64,000 bases of DNA from Rhodococcus rhodnii (GTDB lineage Bacteria > Actinomycetota > Actinomycetes > Mycobacteriales > Pseudonocardiaceae): contig JOAA01000026.1 in NCBI GenBank assembly GCA_000720375.1, forward strand, positions 124,001 through 188,000. The letters are read 5' to 3'. The position numbers were made by a program, and so were the translations under genes. A model generated the notes under the pieces. The model had not been told where the DNA came from. It saw only the letters and a list, made by a program, of their open reading frames with translations, and made no database searches. Of this stretch, positions 27,846 to 35,900 are shown one piece after another. Within the stretch, counting starts at the first letter, position 1. Each line of letters begins with the position of its first letter.

Positions 27846-28595
27846 TCAGCCGTAGCACGCGCCGACGGAGATGTTCACCTGGGTCGAGGTGATGCTGCGG
27901 CCCTTGTCCGACGCGACGAACGCGGCGACGCTCCCCACATCGGCCATTGTCGCGGCCCGCTTGAGCGGCGACGCGTCGATGATGCTCTGCCTGGCCGCCT
28001 GCATCTCGGGGACGTCCGGGAAGGTGTCGACGATGCCGCCGGTCAGCAGCGTCACGGTCCGGATGCCGTGCGGCGCCAGTTCCACCGCCCACTGCCTGCG
28101 CAGTGATTCGATGGCGTCGAAGCCGATCTGGACGTTGCCGAGGCCAGGGCTGGTGTTCGCATGGTCCGACCCACCGAAGAACAACAGCACGCCGGATTCC
28201 TGCTTCACCATGTGCCGGGCCGCTGCCTTCGTGGTGATCAGCTGCGTGGTCAGCCCTTTGGCGATGGCCGCGACGAAATCGGGCGTCGAGATGTCGGCCA
28301 GCGGCTGGAAGATCGCGTCCTGGGTGATGACGTTGACCGAGATGTCCACGCTGCCGGTCTTCTCCACGACGGCGTCGATGTGGTCGTTCACCGCGGACGC
28401 GTCCAGCGCGTCGACCACGGCCGTCTCGGCCTGGCCACCCTCGGCACGGATTCTGTCCGCGACCGTCTCGAGGTTCGCCGGTGTCCGGCCGGCCAGGAAG
28501 ACCCGTGCGCCCTCGCTGGCGAAGGCACTGGCCATCGCGCCACCGATCGCGCCGCCGCCACCGTAGATCACCGCGGTCTTGTTCTCCAGCAACAT
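27846..28595 (-). CDS. Atypical short-chain dehydrogenase/reductase (SDR)
   Basis: Product of 249 aa from ATG 28595, with AAAGGAG upstream. It has a Rossmann nucleotide-binding N-terminus, AVIYGGGGAIGGAMASAFA, in place of the usual TGxxxGIG, and a late TGGIVDTFPD. The catalytic YxxxK is not present: the equivalent helix reads IGFDAIESLRRQWAVELAP. It therefore belongs to an SDR branch without the standard Tyr/Lys, so ordinary ketoreductase chemistry is doubtful. It lies 100 bp downstream of, and codirectional with, the LAL regulator and could be its target. Confidence 0.85.
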   Translation of the reverse strand: MLLENKTAVIYGGGGAIGGAMASAFASEGARVFLAGRTPANLETVADRIRAEGGQAETAVVDALDASAVNDHIDAVVEKTGSVDISVNVITQDAIFQPLADISTPDFVAAIAKGLTTQLITTKAAARHMVKQESGVLLFFGGSDHANTSPGLGNVQIGFDAIESLRRQWAVELAPHGIRTVTLLTGGIVDTFPDVPEMQAARQSIIDASPLKRAATMADVGSVAAFVASDKGRSITSTQVNISVGACYG

Positions 28596-28695
28596 CAGCT
28601 GCTCCTTTCGCTGCCAGAGAAGCTATGGCCTGGTCACCCCGGTTCACATCGGTCACGTGACTGGCGTGCGACTCCTGGCAGGGGCGGCGATTAAG

Positions 28696-31419
28696 TCATT
28701 CGAGCCCGAGTTGCGCCAGTTCGATCCGTCGGGTGACGCCCAGTTTCGGATAGGCGCGGTACAGGTGGTGGCCGATCGTGCGCGGGCTGAGGAACAACTG
28801 CGCGCCGATCTCCTTGTTGCTCAACCCGGTCGCCGCCAGTCGAACGACTTGCACCTCCTGCGGCGTCAGGCTCTTCAGCGGGTCGTCGGCGACCGGCTCG
28901 AGCGTCGGGCGCTCACCCAGCGCGGTGAGTTCGCTCGTCGCGCGTGCTTGCCAAGTCGACGCGCCCAGCCGCTTGAACCCGGTCAGCGCGGCGTCCAGTT
29001 CGGCTCGTGCCTCGCTACGGCGGCGTCTGCGCCGCAACCACTCGCCGTACAGCAGCTGGGTCCTGGCCTGGTCGAATCGGCCGCCGTGCTTGGCGTGCAG
29101 GTCGAGCGCCGCCCGGTAGTGCTCCTCCGAGTCTTCGAGCATCGCCTGGCAGCGCCGCAGCAGCGCTGTCGCGACGGGACTGTCCACGTGCACAGCCCAC
29201 CGTTCGAACTGCGTGAACTGATCGGCGCTCCGGTCGGGATTTCCGTCGCGGACCGCCGCCTCCACCAGGTCGGCGACCGCGCGGATGGGGAAGTCGTACT
29301 TGGCCGGGCCCGTACACACGGCGTGCAGCGCGTCGAATGCCGCGCGGTACCGTCCCGCAGCAAGATCGAGCAAGCCGAAACCCCAGGACGTCATCGCTGT
29401 GCCGACGGCGTGCCGTCCTTCGAGAACCGGAAGCACCTCGGCGGCCAGTTCACGGCATCGCGCTTCGTCGCCCGTCACCGCGGCCAGCCACACGGACGTC
29501 GCCCGCAACACCGCGACTTCCATGTCCATGCCGAACTCGGTGCTGAGCGCCACTGCCTCGGCCAGGCAGGTCTGCGCCGTGAGGAAGTCACCGCGCAGCG
29601 CTTGGGCAAACGCGACGACTTCCTGCGCGTACGGAATCCACGTCAATGCTCCGGATGCTCGCACCTCTGCCAGCATCATCTCCATCGCCGCGACGGCCGC
29701 CTCGTCCTCGGCCAGCATCAGCCCGCTGAACCCGGCCACGACCCGATGCATGAGATCGGCGTCCTGCGCGCGACCGACCTCGAGCATGGCGCGAAGTGGA
29801 CCGACGGCGTTCTCCGGCCTGCCGCTCAGCAGGTCTCCCCAGCTGATCTGCGCGTCGACGGACGCACGCTGCCGAGACTCCGGCGGCAGCCGCAACTCGC
29901 CCAACAACCGTCCGCCCTCGGCGAGCAGGGGCAGAGCGCCCGCGTCCCGGCCGGCGCACATCATCTCGGTCAGCATGACGAGCGCTCGTTCAGGGTCGCT
30001 GTCCATGATCAACCGGGCTGCCTCGGACGCGAGCGCGGCATCCGCTTCGGGGGATGTCCGCTCGTATTCGATCTGGCCACGCAGCAACGTCGCCTCCGCG
30101 ACGACGCTGACCTCGGTGGTGAGCGACGTGGCTTCGACGGCCAGGCGGGCGGCGCGTTCGGGCTTGCCCGCGTCGTAGGCGGCAAGCGCGGCCTTGGCGA
30201 TGCGACGCGCCTTGAGCTCGGGATCCACGCTCAACCGGCCTGCACGGTCGTACGCGGCGGACACGGCCATGGCACCGCCGCGGCGTTCTGCCCGTAGCGC
30301 GGTTCGTTCGAGCTCGGCGGCCACGGCCTCGTCCGGCTCGGTGGTGGCGGCCGCGAGGTGCCAGGCCCGGCGGTCGAGGACGTCCGGCGCGGTGAGTGCC
30401 TCGGCGAATGCCCGGTGGACCGCGATCCGCTGGTGGTGGGTGGCGCTCTGATAGGCGGCGGCACGCACCAACGGATGCCGGAACGCCAACTCGCCATCCG
30501 CCACGCTGATCAGGCCTGTGCGCTCGGCGGCGTCCAGGTCGGCCATGTCCGCACCGACCGCACGGGCCACGTACAGCACGGTGTCCATCCCTGCGAAGCG
30601 GTCGGCCGCGGCGACCAGCAAGATCGACTGGGACGACGCGGGCAGGTTGACGATCTGTTCGCGGAACGTCTCCTGCACTCGCCGTGTGACCGGCAACGGG
30701 CCGACTTGGTGCGCGGGCTCCGCACGACCTTCACGCTGCGCGGCCAGCCGTGCCGCACCGAGTTCGAGCAACGCGAGCGGGTAACCGTTGGCCTCCTCCA
30801 AGACCCGTGTCCGCATCGGCGCGGTCAACCCAGGACTGTTGTGGTCGAGCAAATCGGCCGCCGCGTCCGGCGACAAGGCCGGCAGTCGCGACTCTTCGAT
30901 GCCGGGCGTGGGAAAGGGCGTTGCCGTGTCGCGGACCGCGAACAGCATCGCGACCGGGTCCGCCTGGAACCGCCGAGCGGCGAACAGCAACGCGTCCGAC
31001 GACCCGCGGTCCAGCCATTGCGCGTCATCGACTACGCACAACAACGGCTTCTCCGCCGCCAACTCGGCGAGCAACGTCAGTGTCGCCGCGCCGATCAGGA
31101 AAGGGTTCGTCGCCGTGTCGCTGCTCAGCCCGAACGCGCCCCGCAACGCGGCCGCTTGTGGATCGGGCAACAGGTCGAGCCGATCCAGATACGGGTACAG
31201 CAACAAATGCAGAGCACCGAACGCCAGCTCAGCCTCCGACTCAATGCCCACGCCGCGCAGCACATGCATGCCCTGAGCCGTGGCGACGGCGTGATCAAGC
31301 AGCGCGGATTTGCCTATTCCCGCGTCGCCTCGGATGACCAGCGCCGCGCTGCGACCGGAAGACGCCTGCTCCAGTAATCGCTCGACGTGGTCCCGTTCCG
31401 CATCCCGGCCGACCAACAT
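28696..31419 (-). CDS. LAL-type (large LuxR, MalT-like) transcriptional regulator
   Basis: Product of 907 aa starting MLVGRDAERDHVERLLEQ. The Walker A is GDAGIGKS (residues 31-38), Walker B LLCVVDDAQWLD. A long helical/TPR-like middle follows, with a C-terminal LuxR HTH, LTPQEVQVVRLAATGLSNKE then IGAQLFLSPRTIGHHLYRAY. LAL proteins are ATP-dependent activators, often controlling natural-product clusters. The gene is 43 bp downstream of the permuted-papain gene and upstream of the SDR. Its position beside the YcaO/MFS/AsnB relic suggests it once regulated that cluster (inference). Confidence 0.92.
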   Translation of the reverse strand: MLVGRDAERDHVERLLEQASSGRSAALVIRGDAGIGKSALLDHAVATAQGMHVLRGVGIESEAELAFGALHLLLYPYLDRLDLLPDPQAAALRGAFGLSSDTATNPFLIGAATLTLLAELAAEKPLLCVVDDAQWLDRGSSDALLFAARRFQADPVAMLFAVRDTATPFPTPGIEESRLPALSPDAAADLLDHNSPGLTAPMRTRVLEEANGYPLALLELGAARLAAQREGRAEPAHQVGPLPVTRRVQETFREQIVNLPASSQSILLVAAADRFAGMDTVLYVARAVGADMADLDAAERTGLISVADGELAFRHPLVRAAAYQSATHHQRIAVHRAFAEALTAPDVLDRRAWHLAAATTEPDEAVAAELERTALRAERRGGAMAVSAAYDRAGRLSVDPELKARRIAKAALAAYDAGKPERAARLAVEATSLTTEVSVVAEATLLRGQIEYERTSPEADAALASEAARLIMDSDPERALVMLTEMMCAGRDAGALPLLAEGGRLLGELRLPPESRQRASVDAQISWGDLLSGRPENAVGPLRAMLEVGRAQDADLMHRVVAGFSGLMLAEDEAAVAAMEMMLAEVRASGALTWIPYAQEVVAFAQALRGDFLTAQTCLAEAVALSTEFGMDMEVAVLRATSVWLAAVTGDEARCRELAAEVLPVLEGRHAVGTAMTSWGFGLLDLAAGRYRAAFDALHAVCTGPAKYDFPIRAVADLVEAAVRDGNPDRSADQFTQFERWAVHVDSPVATALLRRCQAMLEDSEEHYRAALDLHAKHGGRFDQARTQLLYGEWLRRRRRRSEARAELDAALTGFKRLGASTWQARATSELTALGERPTLEPVADDPLKSLTPQEVQVVRLAATGLSNKEIGAQLFLSPRTIGHHLYRAYPKLGVTRRIELAQLGLE

Positions 31420-31462
31420 GGCACCAGAGCCTAGCTGCTGGAATTGTGCAGGATGGCGGCGT

Positions 31463-32119
31463 CTACGAGCCGTCGCGTGGTACGCGGACGGCGATTTCGC
31501 CGCCCAACTCGGCTCCCGCGGTCAGACCGAGTTGATCGCCGGACCAGAAGCGCCCGGCGTCGTACCAGTTCGGGCGGCGCCCGCGGGGGAGCAGGCCCAT
31601 GTTCTCGTACGTCGTCGCGACAATCTCCGCGCAGTACGCGGATTCCAGATCCGCGGCCTTGGCTTGGCGTTTCGTGGACGGCAACCGTCCGGCGAGCCAC
31701 CGGGACGCCAGTCGCGTTGTCGACGGGAACGGCGTTCCATCCAGCCGCGCGATGGTCCGCAGTGCGGCGTCTTCCATCTCCTTGTCCACCGGGCCGGTGA
31801 GTTGACGGAGCCAAGCCCGCTGGCCGTACTTGGTGGCCCAGACGATGACGGCGCTGCGCAGGTCGTGTAGCTGCGCTCCACGTTGGTGCACGCCCGACCA
31901 CACGTCCGGCAGTGACCGGCCGAGCTCGGCATGCCACAGCAGCGGAGGAAGGTCTTCGATCACCACGGACATGCCCACGTGGTTGACCGGGCTGTTGGTG
32001 ACCATCCGGATGGTCCGGTCCGCTGCCGAGCGCCCGCGGAACAGCCACACGTCGCCGGTGCGGGTGATGGCGGCGGCTTCGTCAAGATCGAGCTCGGTGT
32101 CCGGCACAGCCGATAGCAT
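31463..32119 (-). CDS. Permuted papain-like (YiiX/YaeF-type) amidase
   Basis: Product of 218 aa. The order of catalytic elements is permuted relative to NlpC/P60: the presumed His is in PVNHVGMSVVIED (His47) and the presumed Cys follows it in SAYCAEIVATTYENMGLL (Cys163). TGDVWLFRGRS before the His matches the YiiX-like pattern. Such proteins are lipid/peptide hydrolases or acyltransferases. No clear signal peptide is seen. Its start is only 6 bp from the divergent 51-aa membrane peptide. LAL follows downstream on the same strand. Confidence 0.78.
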   Translation of the reverse strand: MLSAVPDTELDLDEAAAITRTGDVWLFRGRSAADRTIRMVTNSPVNHVGMSVVIEDLPPLLWHAELGRSLPDVWSGVHQRGAQLHDLRSAVIVWATKYGQRAWLRQLTGPVDKEMEDAALRTIARLDGTPFPSTTRLASRWLAGRLPSTKRQAKAADLESAYCAEIVATTYENMGLLPRGRRPNWYDAGRFWSGDQLGLTAGAELGGEIAVRVPRDGS

Positions 32120-32125
32120 AGGTAG

Positions 32126-32281
32126 ATGCGCTGGTGGAAGGTACTAGGCCTGGCCGGGTTGGTGGGTGTCGCCGCGACCGGGGTGGTGATCGCCCGCGGG
32201 GAACGGCGGCGTCGCGCGTACACGCCCGACGAGATCCGTGAACGGCTGCACGCTCGTCTCGCCGAAGCAGCCGAGAAGTAG
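32126..32281 (+). CDS. Small single-span membrane protein, 51 aa
   Basis: ATG 32126 to TAG 32281, preceded by GGTAG. It encodes MRWWKVLGLAGLVGVAATG then VVIARGERRRRAYTPDEIRE and a short amphipathic helix ending AEAAEK. It has one N-terminal membrane segment followed by a basic stop-transfer and a charged cytosolic tail. The layout is common to small conserved actinobacterial membrane proteins. Codon third positions are G/C-rich as in neighbours, supporting coding. It is divergent from the papain-like gene with 6 bp between starts, so both promoters must overlap each other's coding ends or produce leaderless transcripts. Confidence 0.75.
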   Translation: MRWWKVLGLAGLVGVAATGVVIARGERRRRAYTPDEIRERLHARLAEAAEK

Positions 32282-32383
32282 CCGCTGAAATTTCCTACGG
32301 GTGGTGTCGAACGGCGACGAGCGCGTTCGTAGCCAAGGTGAGAGACCGGTACAGGACCGGTCGCCATTCACCGGAGGCCCACG

Positions 32384-32893
32384 ATGTCCGTCACCACTAC
32401 CGCCGCCGTGAACACCCAGGAGTACGTGAGCGCCACGCTGACCTTCACCGTGCCCGCCGCGAGGGTTTTCGCGGTGCTGGCGGACCCGACGACCCATGCC
32501 GCGATCGATGGCACCGGCTGGGTTCAGGAATCCGTCGACCAGGCGCCGCTGACCGAGGCCGGGCAGACCTTCCGGATGGACATGCATCACGGCAACCATC
32601 CCGACGGCGACTACCAGGTGGTCAACAAGGTCGTGGTGATCGACCCGCCGCACGCAATCGGCTGGCTGACGGGGTACGACAAGGGCGACGGTGACCTGGA
32701 GTTCGGCGGCTGGATCTGGCGTTACGACCTCGCGCCGCTCGGGCCGTCCGAAACCGCGGTCACGCTCACCTACGACTGGTCAGCCGTGCCGCAGCGCATC
32801 CGGGAGTACATCCAGTTCCCGCCGTTCGGCCCTGATCATCTCGCCAACTCGCTGCGTCACCTGGCCGACCTCACCGCACCGGCGCGGGACTAG
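32384..32893 (+). CDS. SRPBCC (START-like) domain protein
   Basis: Product of 169 aa from ATG 32384, with GGAGG 6 nt upstream. It is a single SRPBCC fold. The N-terminal strand is followed by VPAARVFAVLADPTTHAAID, the pattern seen in AHSA1/polyketide-cyclase-like proteins. Central strands are VVVIDPPHAIGWLTGY and GWIWRYDLAPLGPSETAVTL. The C-terminal helix is DHLANSLRHLADLTA. It binds a hydrophobic ligand in a cavity; the ligand is not predictable. It ends at a strong bidirectional terminator. Confidence 0.88.
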   Translation: MSVTTTAAVNTQEYVSATLTFTVPAARVFAVLADPTTHAAIDGTGWVQESVDQAPLTEAGQTFRMDMHHGNHPDGDYQVVNKVVVIDPPHAIGWLTGYDKGDGDLEFGGWIWRYDLAPLGPSETAVTLTYDWSAVPQRIREYIQFPPFGPDHLANSLRHLADLTAPARD

Positions 32894-32904
32894 ACACAAA
32901 CGGC

Positions 32905-32935
32905 GAGGGCCAGGAAGACGTGCTTCCTGGCCCTC
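32905..32935. terminator. Bidirectional hairpin terminator
   Basis: GAGGGCCAGGAAG (32905-32917) pairs perfectly with CTTCCTGGCCCTC (32923-32935) around ACGTG, in the 59-bp gap between the convergent SRPBCC and LamG genes. Confidence 0.9.
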
Positions 32936-32952
32936 ACCGCACTGCTGTTCAG

Positions 32953-35900
32953 TTATGCCGCTGGCGGGAACATCTCCAGGACTCGGCTCGGAATCACCTG
33001 CACTGACCCTGCTTCAGTGGTGGCGACCCGTCCGGTGCCCTGGATTCGCCAGATCTGCTCGGCTCCGGGCGTGCGGACCAAGGTCCCGTCGGCGATCTTC
33101 AATGTGGTCAACGGATCGATCGTCCGCCACGGGATGACCACGGTCTCGGTCGCCGGCCGTTGCAGCTCGGTGAGGTCTGCCGCGTTGACCTCCACGGCCG
33201 CTCCGCCGATCACCAGGTACCGCTTCTTGACGTCCCCGGGCTGGTCCTTGGCCAGTACCAGCGCGCGGTCGCAGACCTTGGACGGCAGTTTCTGCATCTC
33301 CCGGTCCGGGATCCGCACCACCTGCGTCCACTTGTAGTGCGCCAGGAACTCCGTCTCATTGATGAATCCGACCCGGCACCCCGCGGCGACCGCGAAGACG
33401 CCGTTCGGGTTCGTCGGGCTGTCCGGGGCACGCACCACCGACCCGGAGCCGATACCGACCGGGATCTGGCTGACGGCCTTGTGCGTGACCTGACGGATCT
33501 TGCCTCCGTCATAGCCCGCCGCACGCAGCTCGTCCATCGAGTCGAACTTGATCCGGCCGCCGCCGACGGTCAACCACACCGTCGTCGGGAAACCGGCGTC
33601 CGCGGGGACGTCCGGCACGGTGAACAGTGCCCGGTCCGCAGGCACCTGGTTCATGTGGTCCCGGCTGTCGATCGCGGCGTTGCTGAGCCGCACCGGGTCA
33701 CCGCAGGCCGGGCCGCAGTCGTCGACCTTGAACGGCGCGCCGCCCACGAACGCGTACACGAAGCCACGATCGTCGCGTGCCGAAGAACCGGTCTCCGGTG
33801 CGGCGTTCATGTGGTTGAGCGTGTCGATCGAGGACTTGTTCACCTTGATGGCAGGCGGACACGCACCGAAGCAAGTGTCCGCGATCGGCGCGCCACCCAC
33901 GAACTTGAACCAGCGTCCGGTCTCGTCAGAGATCACCTTTCCGTCGGCAGGCACCGGGTTCATGTTGTTGAGCTGGTCGATCCGCCAGGTCGGGACCGCC
34001 GAGACGGTGCCGCACGAGATCGGTGCGCAGTCGGTGATCAGGATCGGCGCACCGCCGACGAACCGGTAGTGCTTGCCGCTGTCGTCCCGGCCCACCAGAC
34101 CATCCGCCGGAACCACCTTGCGGATCGGCCCCTGATTGCCGTCCACATAGGAGTCCTTGAGCGTCTTGATCGTCTGGGTGGGCAGCGCGCCGGTGTACAT
34201 CCGGACGTCGTCCACCCGGCCAGGCCAGTACTGCTTGAGGCCGTCCTCTTCCTTGACCGCGCCGATTCGCATCCCGGCGTTGTCGGCGTTCCACGGCGCC
34301 AGCAGCACGCCCTCACCGATCCGCTCGCCGTCGACGTACAGCCAGAGCGATCCGGCTGTGTGGTCGTAGACGCCGGTCAGCAGGGTCCACCGGTCGGGCC
34401 CGATCTCCGTGTCCAAAGTGGAGACAGCGGCCCTGGTGACCGAACCGTCCTTTTCGGGCATCTCGAAAATCCAGGCACCGTTCTCGTGCGACCAGCCGTC
34501 GGTCAGGTGCCCGAGCCGGAACTTGCCCGCCACGCCACCGTCCACACTGACCGCGGTGACCTGGTCGGTCTTCTTGTCCAGCTGGACCCAAGCCGACACC
34601 GTGAAGCTGCCATCGGTGCGCACGTCCACGCCCTGGGTCACGGCGAAGTCGTCCGTGCCGTCCAGCTTGATCGCGTTGGCCGCACGCCCTTGCGTGAAGG
34701 TTGCTCCGCCGTTAAGCGTCGCGCCGCGCGCGCCGATCGAGTCGGACGCGTTGGTGCCGCTGGTCTCGTCGAACCGCAGGTTGTGCACGAGGTTCAAGTC
34801 GAAGCCCGCCATCGAGCGGATCTCCGCGGCGAACAGCGCACGCTGGTATGCGCGTACGTCGTCCACCATGCCGGAGAAGTAGCTCGTCGGGGCGTTGTTC
34901 CAGCTGTTGCGTCCGATGTAGAACGGCCCCGGCGACGGGACGGTCGCCTTGTGATCCGCCTGTCCCGCGAATGTTCCGTTGACGTACAACAGGATTCGCT
35001 GCTCGCCTGCGTCATAGACGCCGACCAGGTGCGTCCACGTCCCGGCCTGTGCCTGGCCGCTGGACTTCGCGACGTCCAGTGACGGTGTCGAGGTGTCCTG
35101 CGATGCCGCCATGAACGCCCAGAAACCGTCCTGTGTGGTCGTCAGCGCGAACCCCGGCGCACCCTTGTTCTCCTGGGAGACAACGGTATGCCCGAACCCG
35201 GTCGAGTCCACCTTGGCCCAGGCCGACACCGCGAAGCTCCTGGAGGTGTCCAGCACCCGCGGCACGGAGATGAAGTCGTCCTTGCTGTCCAGGTGCGCCG
35301 ACAGGTCACCGGAGTTGCTGGTCCGCCCGGCGGCCCAGCCCGGGATGCCGTTCAGCGTGCCGTTGAGCTCAGGCTTCTTCTCCTCGGCAGCGTCACCGTT
35401 GAGCCGCCACGAGCCCACGGCCACGTCGTCACGTGACACGAAAGCCTCGACCTCGCCCGAACCGAGCGCGCGGCTGAACACACGGACCTCATCCACCCAG
35501 CCGTTCCACTGGTGGCCGAGGATCCCGTTCCACTTGCCCCGGCCGACCACGAGCGGACCGGTGACGTGGCCCGGATTCGCCCGTACGGTGGTCCCCGCGA
35601 GGGCACCGTTGACGTACAGCTTCATCTCCTTGTTCTGCGCGTTGTACGTCGCAGCCAAGTGCGTCGGTGTGCCCAACGGGGCACCCAGACCCGAACTGAC
35701 CGCGGTGTCCGCGGGTCTGCCCGATGATGGCCCGTCACCGCTGGTGGCGTAGAACTCCCATTTACCGCCCTCGGCATATTGCCGGTAGCCGAGGAAGAAC
35801 CCGCTGACGCTCAAGCCCTCCTGCGCGACCGCCGTCGCGGGACTGTTCAGCGCTGGCGCCTTGTCGAGTTGCACCCATCCGGCGACCGAGAAGCTCTGGT

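Noticed and set aside
28579..30297. 572-codon plus-strand frame opposite the LAL gene
   Set aside because: Shadow of a gene with clear Walker A and LuxR motifs.
33160..35082. 640-codon plus-strand frame opposite the LamG gene
   Set aside because: Low-complexity translation typical of the antisense of a coding region; no start signal or domain.
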